This document shows positions 10,123 through 21,484 of a stretch of DNA of 64,000 nucleotides, piece by piece. The notes beneath the pieces are model-generated. The model saw only the letters and a program-made list of their open reading frames with translations. It searched no databases and was not told the origin of the DNA. A program made the translations under genes and the position numbers. The first letter of the stretch is position 1, and every line of letters starts with the position of its first letter. Origin of the DNA: Magicicada septendecula (taxonomy: Eukaryota > Arthropoda > Insecta > Hemiptera > Cicadidae); contig CM068371.1 in the NCBI GenBank assembly GCA_034769895.1, positions 399,543,469 through 399,607,468 on the forward strand. Direction: 5' to 3'.

Positions 10123-12662
10123 CTTATTCAATAAAAAACGAAGTTCGGGCAGAAATCAATCGTATGATTCAGGATGACATAATAGAATACAGTCAATCAC
10201 CCTATACCAGTCCCATAGTGGCAATCCCAAAAAAGAACGGAAAGGTGAGAATTTGCCTGGACGCTAGGGAAATAAATAAAATGATCATCAACGATAGGAC
10301 TTCCCCAGGCGAAATCGAAGAAATCTTAAAGAAATTCCACGGCAGTAAATACATCAGTACTTGGGATACGGTATGCGGATACTGGCAGGTTGAGTTACAC
10401 CCAGATAGTAGAAAATACATGGCGTTCCTTTTTGACGGAAGGAACTATCAATTTAAAAGGCTACCTTTTGGACTAATTAATTCGGTTGCTATATTTGTAA
10501 AATGCATGGACCAAGTATTGGGACAAGAAACACTGCAATTCACTACAGTCTATGTAGATGACTTACTTATAACTTCTTCACATTGGGATGAACATTGCAA
10601 GAGGGTGGAACAGGTACTGAGAAAATTGTCTGAAAATAATATAACCCTCAAGCTAAATAAATCTAAATTTATCGCCAACCAAGTAAAGTTCTTAGGTTTT
10701 AATTTGTCTGAGGAGGGTATCACACCTTCAACAGAAAAAGTAGAAGCAATTCAACTGTTCCCTACTCCAAAAAATAGAAAACAGCTACAATCCTTTCTTG
10801 GAATTTGTAACTATTACCGCAAATTCCAAGATAATTATTCGGAAATAACTGCCAAATTTCAAAAGCAACTATCATCCAAGGACAAATGGACATGGGGACC
10901 AGAACAAGATAAAATTCTGCAATTAATCAAGGAAAAATTTCTAGAGACGGTTATGTTGTACCACCCTGATTTTAACAAACGCTTTTATTTAAATTGTGAT
11001 GCAAGCAATGTTAGTTTAGGAGCTACTCTATATCAAGAAGATGAAGAAGGACATCACAGGGTAATTACCTTTGCAAGCAGAGTGCTAAACAACTGCGAAC
11101 GCAACTATAATGTTACCGAGAAGGAGCTGCTAAGTGTAGTGTACGCATGCAATAAGTTTAGAACTTACATACTTGGATACCCAGTGACCGTAAGGAGTGA
11201 CCACAAATCAATTTCATTTCTAAAACGATGTAAGCTTAGTCATGGCCGGCTAAATAGATGGGTCCTTGCATTGCAAGAATATTGCATTGATTGGGAATAT
11301 ATACCTGGAAGAAAGAACATAGCAGCCGATATCTTGTCCCGAATAAACATACAAGACCAATCGTTCGAGGGAGAAAAGGAACAGATTGCAAAAGTGTACA
11401 ATATCATTAAGAGTAGAAAGGATTTAGAAATCATCATAAATGAAATTAATCAACACCAAAAATCGGATCCCAAATTAATAAACATACGCCAGAAGGTGCA
11501 AAATGCTGATGAAATTATTACAAAATATTACTGTATACATGATGATCGATTATTTATTAAAGTTACCCCTAATCAAATAAACTGGAAGTTAGTAATTCCC
11601 ACAGCTGTGGAAAACAAATTAATTTTGGATTACCATGAAAGATATGGACACATGGGAGCCATAAAAATTGTCAAAGCCCTGGAAGAACAAGTGTACATAA
11701 AAAATATAAACAGAAAGGTGCAAAAATCAATCCAAACATGTCACATCTGCCAGATGGTTAAACATAACAATGAGAAGAAGGAGGGAGTCATGATCCCTAT
11801 CACATCCAAATATAAGCTGGAGAAAGTATTCCTGGATATATGTGGACCATTCCCACGCAGTGGAGGGAACCATAGACATAAATTCATAATTATTATTTTT
11901 GATCACTTTTCTAAATATACTAAACTTTACGCTATTAGCAGAGCCACGACCAAGAAAATTCTGGAAATAGTCACTGGACATTACATAACAGAGATTGGTA
12001 AACCGTCATCTATTATCACCGATCATGGTACGCAATTCAAGGGAAGCAAATGGAGAAATAATCTTCTAAAACACAACATTAGAACATATAAGACTTCAGT
12101 ATACCACCCCAGCAGCAATCCGGCAGAACGTGTATTGAGGGAAGTTGGCAGAATACTCCGAACTTACTGTCATGACCAACAGAGAAGGTGGTACGAATAC
12201 TTGTCACTGACCGAAGAGGTTCTCAATATATCTTACCATCAATCCATCGAAAATACCCCCTATACTGCTATGTTTGAAAGGCTTCCGCCTAGGGAAATCC
12301 AGGATATCATAAATTTTCCAACAAACCCAGAATATCAGTTTGAAAACGTTAAATTTTATAACCGGATAATGGAAAAGGCAGAAATGAAGAAAAAGAAATA
12401 TGAAAAGAATAATCCAAAACCAATTAAGTACCAAATTGGCGAGAAAATATTAATAAGAAACAGGGAGCTACCCAGCACGCTAGAAGGAATAACGAAAAAA
12501 TTATTATTATTATATACTGGGCCATATGTGATAACAAAAAATAATAATAATAATACCTATGAAATAATGAACCCTATCACGAAAAAGATTAAGGGAACAT
12601 ACAATCAGGAGTCCATAAAAAAATATTATGAAGAAAATCCAATAAATTCTAAATTAAAATAA
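10086..12662 (+). CDS. pol: pol: reverse transcriptase, RNase H and integrase
   Basis: One open frame of about 856 residues (numbered from 10092). RT: SPYTSPIVAIPKKNGKVR, then the active site YVDD at 154-157. RNase H: D303 (NCDAS), E345 (EKELL), D370 (SDHKS) and D413 (AADIL). Integrase: zinc-binding H515, H520, C550, C553, then catalytic D582 (DICGPF), D644 (TDHGTQF) and E679 (PAERV). The C-terminus GEKILIRNREL..YTGPYVI is the usual gypsy integrase tail; there is no chromodomain. The frame opens after a TAA at 10083 and has no ATG near the start, so it needs a second -1 shift or is the product of an indel. All catalytic residues are intact, unlike gag. Confidence 0.95.
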   Translation, partial: RTVDFRRKSYPIAYSIKNEVRAEINRMIQDDIIEYSQSPYTSPIVAIPKKNGKVRICLDAREINKMIINDRTSPGEIEEILKKFHGSKYISTWDTVCGYWQVELHPDSRKYMAFLFDGRNYQFKRLPFGLINSVAIFVKCMDQVLGQETLQFTTVYVDDLLITSSHWDEHCKRVEQVLRKLSENNITLKLNKSKFIANQVKFLGFNLSEEGITPSTEKVEAIQLFPTPKNRKQLQSFLGICNYYRKFQDNYSEITAKFQKQLSSKDKWTWGPEQDKILQLIKEKFLETVMLYHPDFNKRFYLNCDASNVSLGATLYQEDEEGHHRVITFASRVLNNCERNYNVTEKELLSVVYACNKFRTYILGYPVTVRSDHKSISFLKRCKLSHGRLNRWVLALQEYCIDWEYIPGRKNIAADILSRINIQDQSFEGEKEQIAKVYNIIKSRKDLEIIINEINQHQKSDPKLINIRQKVQNADEIITKYYCIHDDRLFIKVTPNQINWKLVIPTAVENKLILDYHERYGHMGAIKIVKALEEQVYIKNINRKVQKSIQTCHICQMVKHNNEKKEGVMIPITSKYKLEKVFLDICGPFPRSGGNHRHKFIIIIFDHFSKYTKLYAISRATTKKILEIVTGHYITEIGKPSSIITDHGTQFKGSKWRNNLLKHNIRTYKTSVYHPSSNPAERVLREVGRILRTYCHDQQRRWYEYLSLTEEVLNISYHQSIENTPYTAMFERLPPREIQDIINFPTNPEYQFENVKFYNRIMEKAEMKKKKYEKNNPKPIKYQIGEKILIRNRELPSTLEGITKKLLLLYTGPYVITKNNNNNTYEIMNPITKKIKGTYNQESIKKYYEENPINSKLK

Positions 12663-13940
12663 GAACAACTTATTACCAATTTTAAAGAGAAAACACTTGG
12701 AATTAAAAAGGAATTTTTTGAACAATATTATATAAATAGAAAACATATCATTCAAAAGGAAGTAAGTCTGAATTAAAATATTTTTATGAAGAAGGTATTA
12801 AGAAGAGTTAGTAACAAACCCCAAGATTACAGAAGAAAACCAGAATTATTACTACATGTCTACGAAGAAATATTATGAATAAGGAATAATGAAACCCCAA
12901 GATAAAAATTTTTTATATCAAATATACCTATGCAGAATAACAAAGGAAGAATAATATGACCTAAAATACCTACCGCATTGCCAAGGGAAATGAACAACCA
13001 CAATAAACGATTGATTGTGACCAATGTAATATTAAAGAGAACGAGAAAATTATTTATCAACATAATTCATTGAAATATAACCAGCCAAAGTAATGAAATA
13101 AGATAAGAGAAATAATAGTTGAGCTAATGACTGTAACTACACTGAGATTCAGTAATAGTAATAATCAAAACAATTACAAGTTAGAAAATATTATGATTAG
13201 AAGAACAAATGAAGAGGATACTTAGCGTTATTATCACAACAAGAAAAGAACAAACCTAATTACAAATGATGACTGTCAGAATTATTATCAGAAAATGTTT
13301 AAGGAAAATAAAATGGAATCACGAAGTATGAAGGATAGGAAAAAATAAATATAAAAGCAACAATGTAAAAAATTCCCAAATGTTTATTATTAATTAATTA
13401 AGAAGATTATTATGAGATTATTATATTTTTATAGCTGACTGTAGATGAATTCCAGCAGTACTATATTAAAGTGTAGTGTGGACAGCAGAGTATGAAGCCA
13501 AACAGTGCCTCTCTGAACTGTACCAACGCACATATTAGGGATTGTTAGGGAAATTAAATATTGAAGGAATATTAAAACCGTTGCAAGAATGACATCAAAT
13601 TCCAGAAAAGAATGAAAAAAAAACAGAAGGAAAATAGCTGACAGAAGAATAATTGAGAAATACAGTGATTGCAGTAACTAGAATTAGAAGAGATGTGAGC
13701 CTAAAGTATCATTGAATATTGTAGCCAACTATCAACAAATACTGTTTACAGAAAATTGTATATGACCAAGAATGTTAATAGGAATAATGAAATGTTATTA
13801 AGTAAAGAATTATGAATACTAGTCTAACAAAGTTACATTGAGAATCCCATCGTTAACCACTAATGTTGATATGAAGAAAAGGCATGTGAAAAATACAAGT
13901 TTACTTGACCTAAACTTCATTCAGGTAAATTAAACTTTTT
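12663..13940 (+). other. Non-coding 3' region of the gypsy-type element
   Basis: About 1.3 kb between integrase and the polypurine tract. It is purine- and A-rich, has no frame above about 65 codons, and shows no signal peptide or transmembrane pattern on the coding strand. I see no envelope gene, intact or broken. Confidence 0.65.
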
Positions 13941-13956
13941 TAGGAGGGGGAGCATA
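13941..13956 (+). promoter_or_regulatory. Polypurine tract next to the 3' LTR
   Basis: AGGAGGGGGAGCA lies just before the 3' LTR's TGTAAC. Position and composition fit the plus-strand priming site. Confidence 0.85.
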
Positions 13957-14530
13957 TGTAACGCAACAGAAATGCGGTCCTCAACATTACATAAATAGAA
14001 TATTAGCAAAATAATAAGTAAATAAATATTTAACTCCCATGATAATGCAAAGGTCTAATAAATACATTTATAATTATGTAAAAATGAATAAGGATGCAAG
14101 GTAGGGATAACAATAAAAAACAAACCTGTAAAATAGACAATAGTAAGAAATCCATGTTCAGTGAAACGTAAATAAATCTAATGTACTGATAAGAATTGTA
14201 AAAAAGAAACCAATACAGAAAATGTCAAAGTAAATGACAGTGAAATTAGATAAAAGCGAGACAATAATTTACATTACAGTAATAGAAAGTAAGGATTCTG
14301 AATTGAATGATGTTATTTTGTTACCATGAATGTTATGTTAAAGTTTGTGTTAGATTATGCAAATTACTTGTTAAAGTAATAGAAAGTAATGAAGCAAAAT
14401 GTATTATTTGATTACTGTTACAGAAGGGTGTAGGAAAGCAATTAATTAGTGTTAATGGATCTCAATTTTCTTATATGTGATCCATAGATCAAGATAAAAT
14501 TGTTATTAGTTATAAAAAGAATAATTATTT

Positions 14531-14966
14531 TTCTGAACATTTAAAAGCCCTTACCACAAACTACATACATTCCACATTTGCCACACATTTACATAACGAA
14601 AACCACAGTTACACAAACATAGAACACAACATGGAAATATTACACTACTTACCTAAAAGTAGAAAACTAAACACAGCTGAACAATTTGAAATATACAGAT
14701 ATCACACACTACAACCAAACAACATATTAAATGAACAGATACATTACAAATCACATACACTATTTGACACACTGATCCACACACATAATTCGAACCTCAG
14801 CGCCAATCCCTTCCCACCATCAACCCCCACCACACACTCCATTCCGTAACGGTTATTCTGTAATCGACAGTTAGTATTAAACCCACTGAAGAAGAGAAAC
14901 AACATCTCGAAACGTTTGGGAAGTGACAACAGTAAGTTCATAAGTGAAAGTATTATATATATTATA
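14531..14966 (+). mobile_element. Truncated PLE 3' end inserted in the 3' LTR
   Basis: The fragment is absent from the 5' LTR and flanked by GAATAATTATTT on both sides (14519-14530 and 14967-14978), so boundaries are exact to the base. It encodes the end of the PLE GIY-YIG region: an open frame at 14631-14849 reads EILHYLPKSRKLNTAEQFEIY, equivalent to the MDLLEILEIKKAIK and MNIWENLQIYKHK segments of other copies here. It ends with a hammerhead motif. It shows directly that a PLE copy this short, with its ribozyme, still integrates with a 12-bp duplication. Confidence 0.9.
14880..14920 (+). ncRNA. Hammerhead-ribozyme motif, PLE type I
   Basis: Stem I CCCA (14881-14884) pairs with TGGG (14916-14919). 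The core is CTGAAGA (14885-14891), where the seventh base may vary. One extra A (14892), stem II GAGA/TCTC (14893-14896 and 14904-14907) and GAAA (14908-14911) follow. Stem III is the 4-nt palindrome ACGT, with cleavage expected after T14915. A stem III this short suggests cleavage as a dimer. Confidence 0.75.
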
Positions 14967-17154
14967 GAATAATTATTTGTGTAAATGTTAATAGTTAAGG
15001 TTTGATTATATGTATAAACTTATGTAAAAAGGCTATAGTTGTTCACCAGTTATAATCAAAGGTAGGTCCATATGCAATAAAAGGCCTAACAGCCAATAAC
15101 ACTATATAACAACTCATAACATGAAGGTTAGGTACGGAAATTAATAATACTTAATGAATACAGTTTAAAGAGCTAGGAAAAACATTTGATAAGTAATAAT
15201 ATATAAAAAACCAACTCAATTTAAACAAATTACGATAATGCCATAGTGCAATGATATCGATTGATAACGTTTGATAACGAAAAAAATAATAAATATAAAA
15301 AGAAACAGACTAAGATCAAAAAACCAGCAGAATATATGTAGAAATTAGTAAACAAACTATAAATAAAGTTATATTCCGATATGATGGAAGTTTAATAAGG
15401 AATGGAAGAAAAATATATGAAATAATCACTATATACAAAACACTGAAAAAGAATAAAAATAAATTTGTTGCTAGGGACAACAGAAATGAATATAAGTTGT
15501 TGATTTTAATTATTGCTTTTTATGATCTGAACGTGATGAGATAAAAACCCAGAAAAATTGGTTAATATAACTAAAAAATATTCTAATACATGTCAATACA
15601 GTTACTAATCACAATATATTAATAATTGTCTGAATTATATCAACAAAATTTAACCAAATTATATAATGGTATGGTCTCAAAATAATAAATAATTGAGTTC
15701 CACAAGGAAGGACTTGAATTGTCCAATATCAGAAAAAGAATTAATGAAATATTAATCCAATATAAAGAGTCAACTGTGTAACGAACTAATACTACACACC
15801 ACATTGAAAATCCTAACCTTTTAAATACATGGAACATCACTAGTTACTTCATACGAGAGAAGAACGTATTTGGATCCAGAATTTGCAGAAGAACAACCAC
15901 CAGTCTGGCCATAAATAAACCAAGGGAGCTGTATTTCCGAGTTAACCAGGACAAGGATTCCAATTTATTGAACCGCAGAAAAGAATAAAGAACATCATAT
16001 CCATTCTGAGCGACACGAGGTTAACAACCAACTGCCTACCCGAGTTGCTTCGTTCTAAGTCTGGTTAATTACAATTGTATAAATCATATTAAACAACACA
16101 ACACTTCAAATTTGTAATATCTTGCATCCTTATCTATGTATTTTTAATCTTCCCCACAGTTACAAGAACCTTCACACCCTGAATTAAATTAATTATAAAA
16201 AAAACAAAATATATAACTGAATCTAAAATAGAATATTGGACCGAACAATAATCGATTCACGCAACATATAGCCTTTCGTATGCCAGTTAGAACCAATCTT
16301 ATTTAATGTTAACGGAGTGAATTAATAAAGAAACCTTGTATAATTTCAAGATCTTATTATTTGGGGTATTATTTAATGAGTTGGGAATAAAAAGTAACAG
16401 ACTAAGTGTATAATAATTGGTTGCCGTAAACGGTGAATTAACCTATAAGTTTCGTTGCTCCGGAACCGCAGCGCTTGTTGCGGAATTCTCCGAAACCAAA
16501 GAGAAGAGCATTAAATACGAAATTTCAATAATTCTCTGCAAGGTATACTAGGGCTGAGCGAGATTTTAGAATAAAACACTAATTATTTAAGTTACAGTCA
16601 CACTAACACTGGTATTATAATTAGAGAGATAAGTTAATAGTAATTAACGAGATTACTATATCCCACAACTCCAGATATCTCAGAAATTGAATTAAATTAA
16701 CACAATCAAAGGAGGAGAGACAGAGAAGCATACCCGTTCTTATTAACAAATTGGCTTACATTGCGTGACACGAACGAGACGCACGTACTCGTTTATTCAC
16801 AAATTGACGCCGGCAACATTGGGGCGGAAAGAACGAGAAACCCGCAATACGTCGTCTATTCACAAAGTATTGTAACTTAAATAAGCTTATTCAGAAATTG
16901 AACATAAAAAATTTCTTTTTCATTGTCTAGGAATAACAAATTAAATTTTCTTAAATTTTTATAAAATTAAAAAAATAGGTCTAGATTTTTTTTTATTCTT
17001 TGACTAAAGATACTTGACTAAAGTGGCTCCTAGTTTTATAAAAATACTTCTGTTAAAAAAAAGAGAAATATCTGTAGCTTGCGGCCCTCTCTGACCCCGC
17101 GGCCCTAGGTCGTGGCCTAGTTGGCCTAGTGGTAAATCCGGCACTGAGTATACA

Positions 17155-17904
17155 TGGGATGTAGAACATGACTGTAAGCAAAAAAAAACAAGAAAATATC
17201 TTATACAGTATAGTACAAAATCTTAATGTAGAGTTGGAGTATGATCAATGCCAAAAAAGTCGAGAGAGATAAAATAAGAACTGTTGATGTGGATAACATG
17301 TGTAGATGTTTCAACAGTTGCATTTTTCTGGACTGAAGAAATACGGAGACAGATTAGAGTAACACATTCCATTGTGAAGTTCCTAGAAACAAAGCACTAC
17401 AATGGTTCAGCCATGTGAATAGAACGGGTGAAGCAAGATGGGCCAGAAGAATTCGAAGAATCCAGGGGAAAAGCAGTAGGTGCATTTTGGTAAAGTTTAC
17501 ATGAGACCTTTAAAAGTTCGTTAGGTTATAATTATTGTTTGATTGTGTTTTTACTCCTCAGTTTTAGGATATGATACTCAATAATTATTATATGTAATAA
17601 AAACCCTTATGTTTTAGTATAATTATTATGTAATATAATATTGATAATTATAACATATTAAATTATTGTAATAAAATATAATAATTATTATACTATATTA
17701 TTATAATAATATAGCCTACATTAGTTATTATGTATGTATTAATTATTACTAAAAATAAAATTTTAAATTGCTCCTATACATGGAAGAAAAAATTGACAGG
17801 CATTTCACAAATGCAATGCGCAGAGAAGGGCAATGAAAATGCTTCAATAAATCTAAAAAATATATATATTTAAAGTTAAATTAAGGGGAAAACTCCAAAA
17901 GAAG
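17155..17904. other. AT-rich DNA with a possible non-LTR tail relic
   Basis: At about 17398-17470 the plus strand reads LQWFSHVNRTGEARWARRI, resembling the LRWFGHVxRM...RxPRRI segment near the C-terminus of insect non-LTR reverse transcriptases. It is too short to classify. The rest, including the TATAATTATTA-rich stretch at 17590-17720, shows nothing else. Confidence 0.45.
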
Positions 17905-17912
17905 CACTAACC

Positions 17913-18515
17913 CAGGGCCGCTGCTAGGGTGCTTGCCGCCTATGTGCAGTTACCCTCCTGAACATACTTTTCATATCCCTACTTTCCCACACTATTTCAC
18001 CAACAACGGTATAAAATAGTTTGCAGGGAGCACAAAATACACTATTCAGTGAAGTCGAATACAGCAACCATGACGATGAATATTTTCATTATTGCTTAAA
18101 GTGCAGTAATAATAAGTTTCTGAAACTTTCCTGTTGTTATTATCTCTTGGAAAAGTAAAGGTTTTAATTTGTAGAGGGAAATTTTCCACTACAAATTGAA
18201 CTTCATTTGGCGTCATTTTTACTGGCCATTTCCTGGGATCATCCGAAACAGGGCAATGTGAATCAGCAAGTGACAATTCTGTATCTACTTCTACTTCTGT
18301 TACTGCTGCATGATTTGGCTGATGGCAGTCCATTTTGGCAATGCTAATAAAACAACTCAATAAACGTTAATGTCATATACCAAGACCTAGTCAGTATTAA
18401 TTGTTTTAATTTATTTTGCAATATCTCCTGATGAATTTGGCAGTCTATGGCTGCCCCTTTGGTATGGCCGCCCGTGTGCGGTGCACATTTCACACATATG
18501 GTAGCGGCGGCCCTG
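17913..18515. mobile_element. Internally deleted hAT transposon
   Basis: Ends CAGGGCCGCTGCTA (17913-17926) and TAGCGGCGGCCCTG (18502-18515) are near-perfect inverted repeats. The 8-bp duplication CACTAACC lies at 17905-17912 and 18516-18523. At 603 bp it is far too short for a transposase but keeps the 5' coding end (18046-18360, minus strand). It is a different family from the hAT shell at 2213-17146. Confidence 0.9.
18046..18360 (-). pseudogene. N-terminal remnant of a hAT transposase (TTF-type domain)
   Basis: A 104-codon minus-strand frame. Residues from about 40 read DDPRKWPVKM, then FTFPRDNNNRKVSETYYY and LSNNEN. This follows the TTF-type DNA-binding domain at the start of many insect hAT and ZMYM-like transposases (DPxxWP...FPKDxxGRxFxxxYY...LxNGE). 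Everything after it, including the RNase H-like catalytic core and dimerisation region, is missing. The hAT ends that match it flank the frame. A host-adopted protein is unlikely because the frame fills a complete deletion-derivative transposon. Confidence 0.75.
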
Positions 18516-18523
18516 CACTAACC

Positions 18524-19420
18524 AAATTGGTTAAAGTAAAAAGTAATTAGCACTTTTGCACCCACATACCTGTAACTTGTTTTTTCTTACAATAACCATC
18601 ACTTATGAAGTGGAGGTGAGTAGGATTAGTGCTGGCATGCACGCTCACGTGCGTGAGTGCATGCACACACTCACTCATTCACTTCTTATTTAGTTCCAAT
18701 TTCTCTGTGTGCTTTGCTGATTGTTGGCTCTTACTGATGCACAAGTTATCTCTGCTTCAAAAGTTATCATTGTTGTTCCTAACGGATCCTCAGTTTGTCA
18801 TTAAAGATGGTATTCTAACTCCATTAGACTGACAATATCTTATGACTGACTGACTGCTTCAAACTGAAGTTTCCTAATTGGCCCCCATTTTAAAAGTAAA
18901 CACTATCACTTCTGGGGTACTCAAAAGGGGTATTCAATTTTCACAGAACATCATTGTATATTTCCACAAATTATATGATTAAAAAGATAGTGTTAACTAC
19001 TTTCAGTTTTAATCAGTTGTTTTCATTTTTTGTGCAGGTCAGCCAACATAATACATGAAAACTATCATACATATTTATTATAATAAAGCAGTAACCATTG
19101 CTGGATGTATATTGTTTTTCCCTGTTTACACTAGTCTTGTCTCCTTTTCCTCCTCTATGGGTATATTTTATATTAAACTATCTCTGCCACTTGAATCTTT
19201 GTTATCCAGAATATTGCAACAATTTTATCAACACAGTGGTAGTGTTAACAGAAACTGGACAAAAGTAAACTTACTCTTTTCACTTCCATGTTCCAAAGGA
19301 AATGGAAGTATGGTCATGGCGAAAAAATCGTGTTCGAGATAACGGCTGATTCTGATTGTACTACCCTCAAAATATGAAGAAAAGTCATTTTTCGAAAAGT
19401 GTCTGTGTGTAGAATTTTTT
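18524..19420. other. No gene recognised
   Basis: AT-rich sequence with short chance frames (18629-18832, 19055-19342) that have no motif, no conserved composition and no flanking repeats. Confidence 0.5.
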
Positions 19421-19426
19421 CTATGG

Positions 19427-20520
19427 CAAACGATAACAGGCGCAAATTAAACAGAATCAAATAATTTTTTGCATACAGCCCTGAATTGTAGAGTACTCGA
19501 GGCTTATTGTTTTTGGTGAAGATCGGTTACGGGGAAGGGGTAGTTTACCTGCAACCTTTTACGTTTTGACAAGAATAAATTACTTGAAAATTCATTTAAA
19601 CTTTTTCAAACAATGGTAATTGTTAAAAATAAAATAATTTTGTTGCCAGGCAATAAAATTATAATTTTTCATTTCAATATAAATCATGTATGAGAGAAAA
19701 TATATCGTTCGTGGCAGGCAAGCATATCTCAATTATGTAATGTTTACGTTTCCATTTTATTATTATGATTACCGCAATAAAAAGGCAGGCAAGACACACA
19801 CACACAATTCACGTTATTTGTGACCTCACTCATGTTTATTTTCTTACATTTGCACGCTTTTTAAATGGAAAGTGCCGAAACCCACACCAACACAACGCAT
19901 GCAAGCCGAAAAAGTGTCCAGCGTGGATAGCGATTTGCTTCCTGTGGATCGCTGGGCAGTGTAACTGCACGTATTTACAGAGGAACGGTTCATAGACAGA
20001 CTTTTCGTCTTTAGGGAATGAACCCTCTGCAAGATGCTCAGGGTCCATGAGTGACTTCGGAGCGCTCCTTCTTTTCCGCGTGTTTGTTCTGTGAAACGTA
20101 CACTGTAGATTCGCAGCTTTACTCTGAGCAACGCTCAATAGGGAATGTTGAAAATTTTTGTCCACGGTGTACCCTCATACACACTAAACCTGCTCTGATG
20201 TTTTAATTACGGACATCATAATATTACAACTTTGGAAACTTGAGCACTACTTAATGGAGATCAAACATTAACTTATAAAAGCCATTAATTTTATGCATAT
20301 TTTTTCTATGACGAACGATAACTGCCGCACATTCAAACAGAATCAAATATTTTTTGCATACGTTCCTGAATTGTAAAGGACTCAAGGCCTGTTGATTTTG
20401 GTGAAGATCGGTTAAGGGAAAGGGGTAGTTTAGCTGCAACATTTTATGTTTTAACAAGAGTAATTTTTTCATGACGAACGATAGCTGCCGTAAATTCAAA
20501 CAGAATCAAACAATTTTTTA
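19427..20520. repeat. Divergent partial copies of the repeat family at 20521-21632
   Basis: The module CGGTTACGGGGAAAGG..GTAGTTTACCTGCA with flanking ACTCAAGGC..TTTTGGTGAAGAT occurs here at about 19490-19580 and 20363-20467, and again in each 560-bp unit. A second module (ACGATAACTGCCGCA..TTCAAACAGAATCAAA) occurs at about 19427, 20312 and 20472. The cluster is therefore a patchwork of truncated units, interrupted at 19745-20170 by an unrelated block. Confidence 0.75.
19745..20170. other. GC-richer block of unknown nature inside the repeat cluster
   Basis: Composition changes sharply to near-balanced GC and the sequence is not repeated elsewhere in the window. Two overlapping minus-strand frames are open across it (19836-20165 and 19844-20131); neither has a motif I recognise. 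It may be a non-autonomous element or captured sequence. I could not find terminal repeats or a clear target duplication. Confidence 0.4.
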
Positions 20521-20875
20521 CATATGTGCCTGAGTTGTAGAGGACTCAAGGCCTATTGGTTTTGGTGAAGATCGGTTACGGGGAAAGGGTAGTTTACCTG
20601 CACCATTTTGTGTTTTAACAAGAGTAAAGTACTTAATTTTGATAAATAAAGTATCCTGATAAGAAGATCATAATAATTCACTGTAGAAACGTAGAAGAAA
20701 TATCTATAAATGAAGAAGCTAGTTGAACGGGGTGGGGGTAATTTTCTATAAATGAAAATTATAGTTGAAGGGGGAGTGGATAATTTTTTATATGTTTACT
20801 ATGTTATCAGCAACAAAGTAGTATGTTGTTAAAATTCCTTCCCGAGCTGCTTGGCCGTAGTCCAATGTTTTCTGC

Positions 20876-20924
20876 AAAACCAGACGTTTCAGCAGTGCCA
20901 TCGACTTCCATCGTCAGTGAAAAT
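20876..20924 (-). ncRNA. Hammerhead-ribozyme motif, unit 1 of the dimer
   Basis: On the minus strand: core CTGACGA (20911-20917), extra T, stem II GGAAGT/ACTGCT (20904-20909 and 20891-20896, one mismatch plus a G-T pair), GAAA, then ACGTC with cleavage after the C at 20883. It is slightly decayed relative to unit 2. Confidence 0.7.
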
Positions 20925-21435
20925 CGAGTGCGGTGGGGTGGTATACGTTAGTTACCACAATACTGTGGTTAAGGCTGAAGAAAGATGTATTTTCTATGGA
21001 AATATTTCATTTCAAAAATGATTTTAAATATAAATCTTAGAACATGGAAGTCATGTATGGTTCTCCATACCGATATTTTACATATGTACCTGAGTTGTAG
21101 AGGACTCAAGGCATATTGGTTTTGGTGAAGATCGGTTACGGGGAAAGGGTAGTTTACTTGCAACGTTTTATGTTTTAACAAAAGTAAAGTACTTAATTTT
21201 GATAAATAAAGTATCCTGATAAGTAGATCATAATAATACACAGTAAAAACGTAGATGAAATATTTATAAATGAAGAGGCTAGTTGAACGGGGTGGGGGTA
21301 ATTTTCTATAAATGAAAAGTATAGTTGAAGGGGGAGTGGATAATTTTTTATATGTGTACTATATTATCGGCAACAAAGAAGTAGTTTGTTTTAAAATTCC
21401 TTCCAGGGTGTTTGGCATGGTCCAGTGTTTTCTAC

Positions 21436-21484
21436 AAAACCAGACGTTTCGGCAGTGCTATCGACTGCCATCATCAGTGAAAAT
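21436..21484 (-). ncRNA. Hammerhead-ribozyme motif, unit 2 of the dimer
   Basis: On the minus strand: core CTGATGA (21471-21477), one extra T, perfect 6-bp stem II GGCAGT/ACTGCC (21464-21469 and 21451-21456), GAAA (21447-21450), stem III palindrome ACGT. The cleavage triplet is the classical GTC, with the cut after C (21443). Stem I is short (TCA/TGG). All invariant core bases are present. Confidence 0.8.

Larger units (their letters stand above)
2450..16864 (+). mobile_element. Full-length gypsy-superfamily LTR retrotransposon with long LTRs
   Basis: It is bounded by near-identical LTRs starting TGTAACGCAAC and ending CTATTCACA, flanked by the 4-bp duplication AAGT (2446-2449 and 16865-16868). 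Order: LTR, primer-binding site, gag, protease, reverse transcriptase, RNase H, integrase, about 1.3 kb non-coding, polypurine tract, LTR. The RT-RNaseH-integrase order is that of gypsy, not Copia. Long LTRs, a gag without zinc knuckles and no env recall the Osvaldo/Ulysses group; that subgroup is an inference. Gag is broken twice, so this copy is not autonomous, though pol is open. The solo LTR (5505-7757) and PLE fragment (14531-14966) are later insertions. Confidence 0.95.
13957..16864 (+). repeat. 3' long terminal repeat, interrupted by a PLE fragment
   Basis: Same start (TGTAACGCAAC) and end (CTATTCACA) as the 5' LTR, followed by the AAGT duplication. A 436-bp PLE fragment with a 12-bp duplication was added after integration. 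Only a few scattered substitutions separate the LTRs by eye (for example ACGTTACA versus ACATTACA near the start), so the element is fairly young. Confidence 0.95.
2213..17146. mobile_element. Non-autonomous hAT-type DNA transposon, split by a gypsy element
   Basis: The left end CAGTGCCGGATTTA (2213-2226) is the inverted complement of the right end TAAATCCGGCACTG (17133-17146). The 8-bp sequence AGTATACA flanks both (2205-2212 and 17147-17154). Eight-bp duplications and CAG-type ends are diagnostic of hAT elements. A GGCCTAG-rich subterminal segment recurs at both ends (about 2235-2255 and 17100-17130). Without the LTR element, only about 240 bp (left) and 280 bp (right) remain with no transposase frame, so the hAT copy was non-autonomous. 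The LTR element's own AAGT duplication is internal to it, which gives the order of events. Confidence 0.85.

Noticed and set aside
12663..13940. Possible envelope gene between integrase and the 3' LTR
   Set aside because: No frame above about 65 codons on the coding strand and no signal, fusion or transmembrane pattern.
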